NCBI RefSeq assembly: GCF_000374185.1
Contig: NZ_KB910518.1
Span: 4,884,530 to 4,948,529, forward strand
Direction: 5' to 3'
DNA: 64,000 bases
Origin: Paenibacillus sp. HW567
GTDB lineage: Bacteria; Bacillota; Bacilli; Paenibacillales; Paenibacillaceae
In this document: positions 50,199 through 60,200 of the stretch, in pieces
Layout: every line of letters starts with the position of its first letter
Position numbering within the stretch: the first letter of the stretch is position 1
Notes under the pieces: generated by a model
The model's database searches: none
Seen by the model: only the letters and a program-made list of their open reading frames with translations
What the model was told of the DNA's origin: nothing
Translations under genes and position numbers: made by a program

Positions 50199-50774
50199 CT
50201 ATTGTGCCAACCCTTCAGCCAGAAACAAATGAAAATAGCTTGTGATTTGTTCTTTCGTCAAAGGCACATGCACTCTGTTGAGCTCGGCTGTCAGCACGAT
50301 ATACAGTCTGAACATCACCAGTGATACAATCTTGGAGTCGCAAGGCTTAACTTCTCCATGATCTATCGCATACTCCACCTCCCGCTGCAAATATTCAAGG
50401 ATCACATTCTCAAGCTTATCAAGACCGTCATTAGCCTGCGGGGTTCCGAAATCACGGCTTTCCTGGGACAACTTGACGAACAGCTCATGTTCACTGCGAA
50501 ATTCCAGCACGGCATCAAGAACACGGCGCAGATTATCAAAAAAAGGCCGGTCCCGCTTGATTTCACGCTCAGCGATAGACTTTATATCCATCATGACTTC
50601 ACGCAGAATTTCATCAAACAACTGTTCCTTATTTGCGAAGAAGGTGTAGATCGTTCCTTTGCCGACATTTGCAATCTTGGCGACCTGATCCATTGTTGTT
50701 GCTTTGTAGCCGAATAATGAAAATGACTTTGTCGCGGCCTGAAGCACCTGTTGCCTTCGATCCACCACAGCCAC
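50199..50774 (-). CDS. yhgD: TetR-family regulator (YhgD-like)
   Basis: A 191-residue TetR repressor. Residues 8-55 form the helix-turn-helix (VLQAATKSFSLFGYKATTMD, QVAKIANVGKGTIYTFFANK). The remaining helices form a ligand-binding domain with YHLFLAEGL at the end. It precedes the YhgE-like gene on the same strand, separated by 181 bases that include the yhgE promoter region. The likely job is repression of yhgE and itself; the inducer is unknown. Confidence 0.9.
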   Translation of the reverse strand: MAVVDRRQQVLQAATKSFSLFGYKATTMDQVAKIANVGKGTIYTFFANKEQLFDEILREVMMDIKSIAEREIKRDRPFFDNLRRVLDAVLEFRSEHELFVKLSQESRDFGTPQANDGLDKLENVILEYLQREVEYAIDHGEVKPCDSKIVSLVMFRLYIVLTAELNRVHVPLTKEQITSYFHLFLAEGLAQ

Positions 50775-51033
50775 CTTTACACTCCCTTTCTTCCGGAAAT
50801 ATCGTTACCGCCGCTTATTGACCATTTTACTATTCCGGTCACTTGGTCACAACTCACTTTAACACGTTGCCACTCTGTTTGCAATACTTGGGAGAAATCT
50901 TTATTTTTTTTCTTTTTGCAGTGTTTTAACTTTCTATTTACGTCTTATTTGTATAATGTGAGAAAAGAAGCAAGTTCCTTAGTATAATAGTAAAAGAAGA
51001 TTGATCCTATGAAGGAAAGTAGCAGGTGAACTT

Positions 51034-52230
51034 ATGCGAAAGAAAAGAGTACTGCTGTTTTCGGAAGGCTTCGGTACGGGCCATACAGGGGCAGCCTATG
51101 CTCTGGCCGAAGGTATAAAGCGGCTCAGTCCGGATGTGCAGTGCCGGGTCATTGAGTTGGGGAAGTTCCTTAATCCTACGGTCGCTCCCTGGATTCTTTC
51201 AGCTTACCGCAAAACAGTCAGCAGCCAGCCGAAGCTGGTCGGCATGATGTATAAGACACAATATCACAAATCACTGAACCGGTTGACCAAGATGGCGCTT
51301 CACCGGATTTTTTATACACATGCCTCACAGGTTATTGAGCAGCTTAAGCCCGATTTGATTATTTGCACGCATCCAATTCCCGCTGCCGTTATTTCCAGAC
51401 TGAAGCAGCAAGGGCTGGATGTGCCGCTCTACACGCTGATTACGGATTATGACGCGCACGGAAGCTGGGTCAATGCCGAGGTCAACCGCTACCTCGTATC
51501 TACATCCCGTGTGAAGTCCATTCTGACCGGACGGGGGATCTGCCCCGAGCAGGTTATGGTCACCGGCATTCCGGTGCATCCGAAATTCTGGGAGCGTTCG
51601 AACAAAACGATGCTCCGCAAGGAGCTGGGACTCGCCAACATTCCCACAGTGCTTATTATGGGTGGCGGCTGGGGTCTGATGTTCGGCAAGGATGTCATGA
51701 GCTCGCTCACGGCCCGGATGGATGAAATCCAGTTGATCTTCTGCATGGGCAGCAATGACAAGCTAGTTGCCAAGATGCGGACCAATCCGCTGCTGAACCA
51801 TCCCAACGTGAAGATTCTAGGGTACACCAGTGAAATCAACAAGCTGATGGATGCCTCCGATCTGCTCATTACGAAGCCCGGCGGGATGACCTGCACGGAA
51901 GGCCAGGCCAAAGGCATCCCAATGCTTTTTTACAGCGCTATTCCCGGCCAGGAAGAGAAGAACTGTCAATATTTTGTGGAGCTGGGACTGGCCGAAGAGC
52001 TGGATTCAGACGTAGTGAACAAATGGTTCTCGATGCTGCTTCGGGAATACACCAGTCTTGAGGAGCTGCGCAGACGGCGGCTCGCACCGGAGCGGCAGCA
52101 GCCGAGCCACTGCGCTTCAACCATACTGGAGCTGCTGGGCAAGCCGGCGGGCGGGACAGCAGCAGAGCTGCGCGGCACACGCGCTGCCGCCCAGGCCCGG
52201 AATGAAGAGGCTGTGTATGTCACTCCCTAG
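51034..52230 (+). CDS. Glycosyltransferase of the diacylglycerol glucosyltransferase/MurG type
   Basis: A 398-residue GT28-family enzyme, with the monogalactosyldiacylglycerol-synthase N-terminal domain. SEGFGTGHTGAAYALAEGI is the acceptor-side glycine loop, and the UDP-sugar site reads TKPGGMTCTEGQAKGIPMLF (about residues 284-303). It resembles UgtP and YkoN-type lipid glycosyltransferases, so it probably makes glycolipids at the membrane surface. The last 45 residues are a basic, alanine-rich tail. It is divergent from the TetR gene; TATAAT at 50952 may be its -10 but the -35 is poor. Confidence 0.85.
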   Translation: MRKKRVLLFSEGFGTGHTGAAYALAEGIKRLSPDVQCRVIELGKFLNPTVAPWILSAYRKTVSSQPKLVGMMYKTQYHKSLNRLTKMALHRIFYTHASQVIEQLKPDLIICTHPIPAAVISRLKQQGLDVPLYTLITDYDAHGSWVNAEVNRYLVSTSRVKSILTGRGICPEQVMVTGIPVHPKFWERSNKTMLRKELGLANIPTVLIMGGGWGLMFGKDVMSSLTARMDEIQLIFCMGSNDKLVAKMRTNPLLNHPNVKILGYTSEINKLMDASDLLITKPGGMTCTEGQAKGIPMLFYSAIPGQEEKNCQYFVELGLAEELDSDVVNKWFSMLLREYTSLEELRRRRLAPERQQPSHCASTILELLGKPAGGTAAELRGTRAAAQARNEEAVYVTP

Positions 52231-52242
52231 ATTCTCCTATTT

Positions 52243-52295
52243 AAACAAAGGGTGTCCAAAGCCATAATAAATGGCCTTAGGACACCCTTTGTTTT
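52243..52295. terminator. Bidirectional terminator between glycosyltransferase and SleB-like genes
   Basis: AAACAAAGGGTGTCC and GGACACCCTTTGTTT form a 15-bp perfect stem, with an inner GCCA/TGGC pair, between two convergent genes. Confidence 0.92.
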
Positions 52296-52314
52296 GCTTC
52301 AGTTAACCTCTGAT

Positions 52315-53211
52315 TTACTTATAAAAAGTATGATTGCCGATTGTTTTGGCGTACTTCTGGGAATGGTGCACAGTCAGATCCTGGGCAAGCTTCAGCGACA
52401 GGAAATAATACGTATCATCGGTAACCGCCTTTATTCCGGAGAGCGCAGCATTTACAGCTCTAATACAATCCGCATTTGGCTTCACACGGTTAAGACGCCC
52501 GTTGGCAACAGGACTGAATTGTCTTTTTTGATAAATTACATCATGAATGGTGTCGGGAAAATTGGCTGACCGTAGCCGGTTCAGAACAACGTTGGCGACT
52601 GCCACCTTGCCCTGGTACGGTTCACCCTCTGCTTCTGCCATAACGATTTTTCGCAGCAGTAGCAGGTCTTCTTCGGATACAGCGTAGCTCCAGGTGGCTT
52701 GACTTCGTTGCGCCTGGCTTAATAGCTTTGTCCGGGAGAAGAACAATTTTGTGGGGGGATGTTGCTGAATTGCCGTGTTTTTATTATTTACGGTCTGGCT
52801 CCCCTTGCCCTCCGCCTGTCTGAGCGCTTGCTGCGCTACGGGCGGGCTTGTCTTCACCACAGCGGCCTTCCGCCGAAGAATATCAGTATGGGATGCTGTG
52901 CCCTTCGGCTTCAGGTTATCCGGACTGATCCATTCCACGGGCTGCCGGAATTTCTGAGCTTGTCCCAGATTGGCGGCTGTGGTGTAGAGCATGGGCCTAA
53001 ACGTATTATTGCTGCTCCTCTGTGAGGATGCTGGTGTTGCCACGGGAATAAGTAAGGCAGCGGCTTGGCCGCTTGACTGTAATTTATCTGTTCGAGCCGA
53101 ATTCTTCCCTTTTACGATTTCTTCGTTGCCCAGCAAGCTTATCGAAGAAAAACACACTAGAATAACGCCAACGAGCAGCGCAATGCAGCGGTTTTGCTTA
53201 AAGATTACCAT
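52315..53211 (-). CDS. Cell wall hydrolase, SleB-like
   Basis: A 298-residue secreted or membrane-anchored protein. Residues about 8-28 form a signal/anchor (CIALLVGVILVCFSSISLL), about 30-175 a low-complexity polar region, and about 180-298 a Hydrolase_2/SleB domain (LLLRKIVMAEAEGEPYQGKV, AVANVVLNRLRS, IYQKRQFSPVANGRL). SleB-type enzymes are lytic transglycosylases acting on spore cortex or cell wall. The peptidoglycan-binding domain of true SleB is absent, so CwlJ/YkvT-like or vegetative function is possible. Confidence 0.87.
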   Translation of the reverse strand: MVIFKQNRCIALLVGVILVCFSSISLLGNEEIVKGKNSARTDKLQSSGQAAALLIPVATPASSQRSSNNTFRPMLYTTAANLGQAQKFRQPVEWISPDNLKPKGTASHTDILRRKAAVVKTSPPVAQQALRQAEGKGSQTVNNKNTAIQQHPPTKLFFSRTKLLSQAQRSQATWSYAVSEEDLLLLRKIVMAEAEGEPYQGKVAVANVVLNRLRSANFPDTIHDVIYQKRQFSPVANGRLNRVKPNADCIRAVNAALSGIKAVTDDTYYFLSLKLAQDLTVHHSQKYAKTIGNHTFYK

Positions 53212-53289
53212 TATTTACCTCCTGTTTTACGGCACATTCCTATAATATGTAACCGAAAATGGAAGCTTTGAAAACTTTATTGTCGATTT

Positions 53290-53898
53290 TCATCTGAAAA
53301 ATGTAAATTTTTCGATCAATTCATACATAGGAATGGCATGCATCCTGGTAGCATACACCAAAAAACCGTCCACCGTCCAGTCCAGCACCCCTGATTCAGC
53401 ATCCCTTGGCAGCCTCTCAGAGGATAAAGATTCCAGTCTTTCCATACTAAAGGGACGCTCATCCCGATATTTCCGCGCAAGTGTAAGATGGGGGTTGTAC
53501 GCCCTCGCTTCGGGAGTGAACCCTAGTGGACGGGTCGAGGAAACCACGCTCCGCTGAAGGCTGTTCAGCTTCTCCAAATCTCCGGAAATGCCCGCCCACA
53601 GCACTCTTGGCGCTTCAGGGAGGCCAAAGACTCCCCACTGCGCAAGCTGCAATTGAAACGGAGAACCCTCCTCAGATACCTTCCTCAAAGCCTCAAGGAG
53701 AGCCGGAATCTCCGGTTTGGGTGTGTCTCCGAGAAACTGCAGGGTAATATGATAATCCTCAAAATGTGTCCATTTTGCAAATTTCAGCTCTGAAGACAAT
53801 GCAGCGCATTCATTCCGCAGCAATTCGGATAGCATCGCAGGCAGCTTGACCGCAATAAACAGCCGCTCGATGTCAGCGCCAGGCAGGGTACGTTCCAT
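53290..53898 (-). CDS. thpR: RNA 2',3'-cyclic phosphodiesterase ThpR
   Basis: A 202-residue 2H phosphoesterase (LigT family). The two catalytic H-x-T-x motifs read YHITLQFLG (about 49-57) and NPHLTLARKY (about 134-143). N-terminal RLFIAVKLP is typical. It opens 2',3'-cyclic phosphate RNA ends. Divergent from the dehydrogenase gene, 68 bases away. Confidence 0.93.
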   Translation of the reverse strand: MERTLPGADIERLFIAVKLPAMLSELLRNECAALSSELKFAKWTHFEDYHITLQFLGDTPKPEIPALLEALRKVSEEGSPFQLQLAQWGVFGLPEAPRVLWAGISGDLEKLNSLQRSVVSSTRPLGFTPEARAYNPHLTLARKYRDERPFSMERLESLSSERLPRDAESGVLDWTVDGFLVYATRMHAIPMYELIEKFTFFR

Positions 53899-53966
53899 TG
53901 CAATTTCACCTTTCCAGGCAGATTTGTTATCCTTATTCTTATATAGTATAACGGGAGGGAATCCTC

Positions 53967-54923
53967 ATGACGAAATCTATTGTTTGCTTGCAGTCCCTTA
54001 CACCAGAGCAGCAGGAGCTGATCTGTGCCGCTGCTCCAGGTTATACCCTTTCTCTGGCCAATGCCAAGTCTCCTGATTTGAACTTGCTTGCCGAAGCGGA
54101 AATTGTGATTGGGTGGGCCAAAGGAATCAGCGGCACGCTGCTGAAGCCGGAGTCGCCGCTGCGCTGGCTGCAGTCCTGGTCGGCCGGGGTCGAGAAGCTC
54201 CCGCTTGAAGACCTGGAGAAGAAGGGCATCCTGCTGACAAATGCCAGCGGCGTCCACGCCGAGCCGATTGCGGCTGTAATTATCGGCTTCATGCTGATGT
54301 TCGCCCGTAACCTGCATACCGCTGTGCGCAATCAGCAGAACCGCGATTGGCATTCGGACGGCAGCGAGAGCGAGCTGACCGGCAAAACTGCCGTTATCGC
54401 CGGAACCGGTGCCATTGCCGCTGAAACGGCAAGAATTGCCAAGGCGTTCCGCATGGAGACGATCGGTGTAAGCCGTTCCGGCAGAGCGGCCCAAGGCTTC
54501 GACAAGGTCTACACTACCGCACTGCTGGCGGATGCCGTAGGCCAGGGAGATTTCATTATCAACACTCTGCCGCTCACCGATGAGACGCGGCAGATCTTCG
54601 ATGCCAGGATTTTCTCCGCATGCAAGCAAGGCTCGTATTATATTAATATTGGCCGCGGAGCCACCACCCATACAGAGGATTTGATGACAGCCCTGAACAG
54701 CGGACATTTGGCCGGTGCGGGCCTTGATGTGTTCGAGACCGAGCCGCTTCCCAAGGAGCATCCGCTGTGGGGCATGGAGCAGGTAATCATCACCCCCCAC
54801 TGCGCCGGGGCAACGGACCGTTACGCAGACAGGCTGGTTGATATTTTCACAGAAAATATGCAGTCCTACCTGCAGTCGGGAGTCCCTTCGCGCAATTTGG
54901 TAGACTACAGCCGCCAATACTGA
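53967..54923 (+). CDS. D-2-hydroxyacid dehydrogenase
   Basis: A 318-residue NAD-dependent D-2-hydroxyacid dehydrogenase. The Rossmann motif is AGTGAIAAETARIA (about residues 146-159); catalytic arginine lies in INIGRGATTH, glutamate in LDVFETEPLP and histidine in ITPHCAGATD. The substrate could be glyoxylate/hydroxypyruvate, 2-ketoisocaproate or similar. GGGAGG precedes ATG 53967. Monocistronic. Confidence 0.92.
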   Translation: MTKSIVCLQSLTPEQQELICAAAPGYTLSLANAKSPDLNLLAEAEIVIGWAKGISGTLLKPESPLRWLQSWSAGVEKLPLEDLEKKGILLTNASGVHAEPIAAVIIGFMLMFARNLHTAVRNQQNRDWHSDGSESELTGKTAVIAGTGAIAAETARIAKAFRMETIGVSRSGRAAQGFDKVYTTALLADAVGQGDFIINTLPLTDETRQIFDARIFSACKQGSYYINIGRGATTHTEDLMTALNSGHLAGAGLDVFETEPLPKEHPLWGMEQVIITPHCAGATDRYADRLVDIFTENMQSYLQSGVPSRNLVDYSRQY

Positions 54924-55020
54924 TTGGCGACAGCCCCCAAAACATTACTACACACAAAAAAAGCAGCCTCTGCGACTGCATTTACAACATAAAGCTAAAC
55001 AACAAAAAGGCAAAAGTGAC

Positions 55021-55141
55021 GGAAGAGAAGTTTGGAACTGGAGGAGCGAACGCGTCCGCCTTTATGTTTGGATTTCTACCGCGAGTAGCGGTTCAAAATC
55101 AGGAAATCCAAACATAACAGCGGCCGGAAGTCCAAACATTC
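55021..55141 (-). repeat. Structured dispersed repeat, copy B
   Basis: 121 bases homologous to 42312-42431. The stem TGTTTGGATTTC (55065-55076) pairs perfectly with GAAATCCAAACA (55103-55114), and CCGC/GCGG (55079-55091) makes the inner stem. It lies in the 303-bp convergent gap 54924-55226, which otherwise holds only a weak hairpin with an A/T run near 54957-54985. Confidence 0.8.
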
Positions 55142-55226
55142 TCTGTAGTCACGACCAATGCCATTGGATGAATCTTATATTTTAGCTTATATGCTTTCGT
55201 AAATGCATCGCGGGAGGCTGTTTTTA

Positions 55227-57002
55227 CTACACCTGAAACCGGGTCACGGACTCCTTCAGCTCAGCCAACAAAGTTCCGAGATGCTCAATACCGGCCGCAA
55301 CCTCACTTATGGTGCTGACCTGTTCATCGGCAGATGCAGATGTCTCTTCCACGCCCGCTGCCGACTCCTGCGCCAGAGCCGAGATATGCTGGCTGAATTC
55401 ATTCATGCTTTCGCTTGCTGCAGTCATCTGCTTCAGATCATTGCCCATCTCTTCAATGGCGCCGGCCATTCCGGATACAGACTTGTTGATTTCAGCCAAG
55501 GCAGTCCCCGTCTCCATAATTTGCCGGCTGCCCTCCTCTGTCTTCTCAACACCGCTGCGCAACTGCTGAACCATTTCCCTTGAATCATGCTGAATGCCTT
55601 GTGTGATACCGGTAATCTCCGTTACGGTCTGCTGTACCTCTTCTGAAAGCTTACGCACCTCCTGCGCCACTACGGCGAAGCCACGCCCGCTATCCCCGGC
55701 TCTGGCAGCTTCGATTGCTGCATTGATCGCCAGAAGATGCGTCTGCTCGGAAATATTGCGGATCGCGCCCACAAGCTGGAATATACCTTCATTCTTGCGG
55801 TTCAGCTCTTCCACCATTGCCATCGACCGGGAGACCACTTCGGCAATCTGCCCCATCTGTGCCACTGAGCTTTGCATCAACGCTTCGCCTCTGCCGCCCT
55901 TAACCCGGACCTGCTCCGAATGGACTGACAGGCTAACACCTCTGCCCGCAAAGGCTTCAATCAGCCTGTTCAGCTCCTCTACAGCTTTGGATGCATCCAC
56001 GGCCGCTTCCGCCTGGCTTGCCGCTGCCTTCGCCAATTCCTCCATCGTGAGGGCAATCTGACTGCCGCCCTCTTTGGTATAGGACACACTATGCCCCAAA
56101 TCCTCGCTCTGCTGGGCAATGATCTGCTCGACGCTTCTAATCTGGCTCACAATATCCAGCAGCGTACGGTTGGTCTCATTTACTGTGCCCGCCAGCAGGC
56201 CAATCTCATCCTGATTCGAGATAATAGTATCCTCCGCCGTCAGATCGCCGCCTGATATCCGCTGCAGATGGGCGGTCACCTTCTTGAGAGGGTTGATCAG
56301 CATACGCCGGATGAGCATGTTGATCAGCCCGATCACAAGCAGCACAAGCACTATCGTCACAATATTCAGCGTCAGTGAGGTATGAAAAATCGTAACGGAC
56401 AGTCCGCCCTTGTCAGACGCCTCCTTCTGGCTGTGCGCTACAAGCTTATCTAAATCGGTCTGCATGGAGTTGAACGCGGCAATCCCTTTTTTCGAGACCT
56501 CCAGAGCCAATTCCTCATCACCCGAGCCGCTTAGCTTGATCGCCTGGTTGTTAATGGACATAAATTCATCCCATTTGTCGCTGAGTGATTGCATCTGCTT
56601 CTGCTGCTCTGCTTCCCTGATCACAGCCTTATAGCTCTTCACAGTTTCGGCAACCTTGCGGATATACTCATCACGTTCCTTCTCCAGCTTCGCCTTCTCC
56701 GTTCCCCCGGTATCGAGAATATGCTGCATGCTGATAGACATGATATGTTCTGTGTAGTAATTAATATTATGTATCTGGTTCAATTCGGGAATCGTAGCGT
56801 TGATAATATCCCCTGTATTCTTCTGCATGCCGTTCATTTGAATGAGGGAGATTGCACCTGAAATCATAACCAATACCGCCAGAGCCACATATCCCGACGC
56901 TATCTTAATGCCTATGCTTCTTTTCCCCTTTGTTACAGCACTCTTCATTTTTTCTTTCAATACTCCTCCTGCAGAACCCTTTACTTCAGAATCTTTTCCC
57001 AT
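55227..57002 (-). CDS. Methyl-accepting chemotaxis protein
   Basis: A 591-residue transmembrane chemoreceptor. Membrane helices at about 31-53 and 202-228 flank a four-helix-bundle sensor domain; a HAMP domain (about 225-280, MLINPLKKVTAHLQRISGGD) and a long signalling domain follow. The kinase-control tip reads ISEQTHLLAINAAIEAARAG. Start ATG 57002 follows GGGGGAG; GTG 57008 is too close. The ligand is unknown. Single gene on the minus strand downstream of a 254-bp gap from the mannanase gene. Confidence 0.94.
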   Translation of the reverse strand: MGKDSEVKGSAGGVLKEKMKSAVTKGKRSIGIKIASGYVALAVLVMISGAISLIQMNGMQKNTGDIINATIPELNQIHNINYYTEHIMSISMQHILDTGGTEKAKLEKERDEYIRKVAETVKSYKAVIREAEQQKQMQSLSDKWDEFMSINNQAIKLSGSGDEELALEVSKKGIAAFNSMQTDLDKLVAHSQKEASDKGGLSVTIFHTSLTLNIVTIVLVLLVIGLINMLIRRMLINPLKKVTAHLQRISGGDLTAEDTIISNQDEIGLLAGTVNETNRTLLDIVSQIRSVEQIIAQQSEDLGHSVSYTKEGGSQIALTMEELAKAAASQAEAAVDASKAVEELNRLIEAFAGRGVSLSVHSEQVRVKGGRGEALMQSSVAQMGQIAEVVSRSMAMVEELNRKNEGIFQLVGAIRNISEQTHLLAINAAIEAARAGDSGRGFAVVAQEVRKLSEEVQQTVTEITGITQGIQHDSREMVQQLRSGVEKTEEGSRQIMETGTALAEINKSVSGMAGAIEEMGNDLKQMTAASESMNEFSQHISALAQESAAGVEETSASADEQVSTISEVAAGIEHLGTLLAELKESVTRFQV

Positions 57003-57142
57003 AAGCACTCCCCCTTAATCTTTTACGAAAATATAACCTTGCGTTTACAATTGTTACTTTTCATTTTCATAAATAGGCACAACAACAGACTACAAGTATT
57101 ATTTCGGCAAATTACACCGGAATATTTATATGGAATCCCGGC

Positions 57143-57173
57143 AGAAACGGCTGCGCCGTCCTCAAAGGGACGG
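57143..57173. repeat. Short double-hairpin dispersed repeat (copy 2)
   Basis: AGAAACGGCT-G-CGCCGTCCTC-AAAGGGACGG matches 14653-14683 with four changes. It lies between the mannanase terminator side and the chemoreceptor promoter region. GCCGTCC pairs with GGGACGGC. Confidence 0.6.
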
Positions 57174-57256
57174 CATCCGCTTCATTATGATAAATGAAAC
57201 AGCGATACTCCCGGAGGAATACCGCTGCTGTAGCCAGCTATTTATCGAAACCTGGT

Positions 57257-60200
57257 TTAACGGGAAAACTTCACATCATCAATATACACCGTTGCCGTCC
57301 CCGCTGCCGAAGGAGTTACAATCTGAACCCCCAGGACGTTCGCCTTCTTCAAATCAGCGAGGGTGAACGGCTCGGCTTCGCTGCCCACGCTGATATTATG
57401 GATTGTGGAGATATCGCTGAAATCAAGCGTGAATTCGGTAAAACCGTCACCCGAGGCCGCCTGTGCCCCGGAATCCAGCCATACGGTGAAATCCCGCAGT
57501 TGAAGGAAGAGTTTAGCCTTCACATCCGGATGATCCGAAACAATTTTCACCTTCGCCGTAAGCTTCTTGAAGGAACTCAGATCCAGCTCAGCATATTTTG
57601 CAGCCGCCAAAAAGGAATCATCCGCCCACGCGAGGTCCAGCTTCAAGGATTGTTTGCCTTCGGCATATACATCCGTTGATACGGATACCGGCCCTTTATT
57701 ACTCAGTGCCCAGCCGTCCGTGCCGGTCTCAAATCCGTACTGAACATCAGGAACTGCTGCCGTAAGTGCAACCTCCTGCAAATACAGCTTGGCGGTTCCG
57801 CCGTCACCGGAAATATCCTCAATCTTGATGCCAATTGTCTTTACTGCGGAGAGATCCACACCTGCCCCCGCTGCGGCTGCCGGCAAAGAAATGGACAAGG
57901 TTGTATACCCGCTGGAATCAATAGCTACCGGGGTCCCGCTGTCGCTCCAGGCCCAGCCTGCCCCTGTCTTGATGAACAGCCGTGCTTTGGCGGTACCATT
58001 CGACAGCTTAACCTTGGCATTCATCGTATCCAGACCGGTAATATTCAGTTTCACAGGGTCCACAGCAAGCTCGAAGGATTCTTTATAGCTGCCATCGGTA
58101 TTCTGGCCCGTATTCACCAGATCGAACTGTACGCCGGCAGCTTGCTCCGCAGCTACGAATTCTGGAGCCTGGGCGTTAGCACTGTCTCCGTTTGCAGCAA
58201 CCCAGCCTTCAATATCGGCAGCACTTTTGAATTGATACAATACTCCGGCTGCATGCTCGTTTGGCTCTTCGGTATCACCGCCGGACATATCGGGAAGCGA
58301 CGAATCGTATACCGCTTTGATATCGTCAAAATACAGTGCGCCCTCATGCGCTTTTGCATCCATCGCATTTACATAGAGATTCAGGCTTTGCACTTTCGCC
58401 AGCCGCTCTTTGGTAAGCGGACCGGCTGTGCCCCAGCTCATTTGCGTCAAATTCTTGAGGCTCAGCACGAACTTTCCGTTAGTGTCAGGATTAATGACCG
58501 GATAGGCCTCGAAATAACCTCCGTCAATCACCAATTGAACCACCAGCTTCAGCGGTGCTCCGGTCTTAGCGTAAGAGTTGCTGCCATCTGAGGCCACCCA
58601 CAGACTGATTGCGTTGAAGCCGGACCAATCCAGGGAGCCGAGATTTTTCCCTACTCCTGTATAACCCGCATTATTGATATTATAGTGGAGCTTCATTCCA
58701 TAGCTGCCGGAATACTTCCGCTCAGTGCTTAACGCTACGCTGATATCGTCTCCGCCGGCTTTGGGATACTTAGCCGCAAGCGCATCGTCGCTTGAACCGT
58801 AGGACTCAAAATCATCCACCAGCGCATTATCGGCTACCGGTGCTGAATAGGTATTATAGAGAACGATATTGTCTACATAAACCGGCAATACACCTTGAGA
58901 TACAAATCCGCTGCCCACAATGGAAATCGCCAGTCCGGTTGCCGACGCTGATTTTGCCGCATTATCTAGATCCACAGCAACATCAAACTTGTAGTACTGC
59001 GCTCCGTCCACCGTTACTTTCTCCAGAGCGGACAATGCTTTATAGCTGGAGTCCATGCCATACTTGGTGTTCCAATCATCCGGGAGCTGCACAATTCCCC
59101 GTACTGAGGCATTGCCGGCTTCATTCTGCGCAGCCTCCGGGATCAGTACCGCAAATTTCACCCGGTTAACCTTGGCAAGATTAACATCCTTCAGCGCCGC
59201 AGGTGTAAGCTGCAGCTTCAATTCCTGCCAGGTGTCTCCTGCGGACAGCCCTTCCGTAACCTTGACCGCCAGCTTACCGTCGCCGGCCAGAACCGCATGT
59301 CCGAATTCGGTCTTGATCGTCTCGCCGTTGCCGGCCAGCCCGGACCAGGTGCCATTATTCTGGATTTGCTCCAGATCGGCTGGTGTGTCAAAGGTAATCT
59401 CTTTGAGCGGAACCTCGCTGATCTTCACAAATACCGAAACGCTTTGCGTGAGAACCGTATCTCCCGGTCCATACGATTTCACCGTAATACTGACAGAAGT
59501 GCCGTTCAGGCTGGCATCAGGCTTCCAGGCTGCGGCATAATAGCCGTCTGCCCCAAGCGTCATTTCTGTCTCCACTGCGGAGTCCCCCACCTTGTACGTC
59601 ACTTTAGCAGGCACAGTATTGGCTACCTTGGCCCGGATAACCGTCGCCGCTTCGCTTACCGTACCAACATTGTTCGGAGTAACAATATGCAGGAACGGCT
59701 CTTTGGCTGCTGCGTTTACGGCGAGGCCGTATTTGTTGTCATCCTTTACATCTTTGGCGAAAGCGGAATAAGGATCATTATAGAAATTAACGAAGTCTGG
59801 AAGCAGCTCATGATCCGCTTTCTTAGGGACATTCTTATATGGAACGTACAGATTATTTCCTTCACCGAAGTTGGCCCAGGTCAGCATGTAGGAGATTTTT
59901 GCCGCATCCGGGTCAGCCTTGATTGCATTTAGAACCTTGGTGAACCACTTCAGCTCATTATTTCCGGTGGTCTTCATGCCAGCGGCGCTGTAGCCGTATT
60001 CCGACAGGGTAACAATCTTGCCCTTCGCCTGGGCCAGGCCGGAAATCATCTTCAAGTCCTTAACAAGACCGCTCAGGAAAGTCTCCGAACCGGCATTGTC
60101 CTTGTTGTCATACTGATCCATACCGAGAATATCCACATACTGGTCGCCCGGATAGGTCGTCAGATATTCACTTTCATTGCCGTTAAAGGAGCCGTTCGGA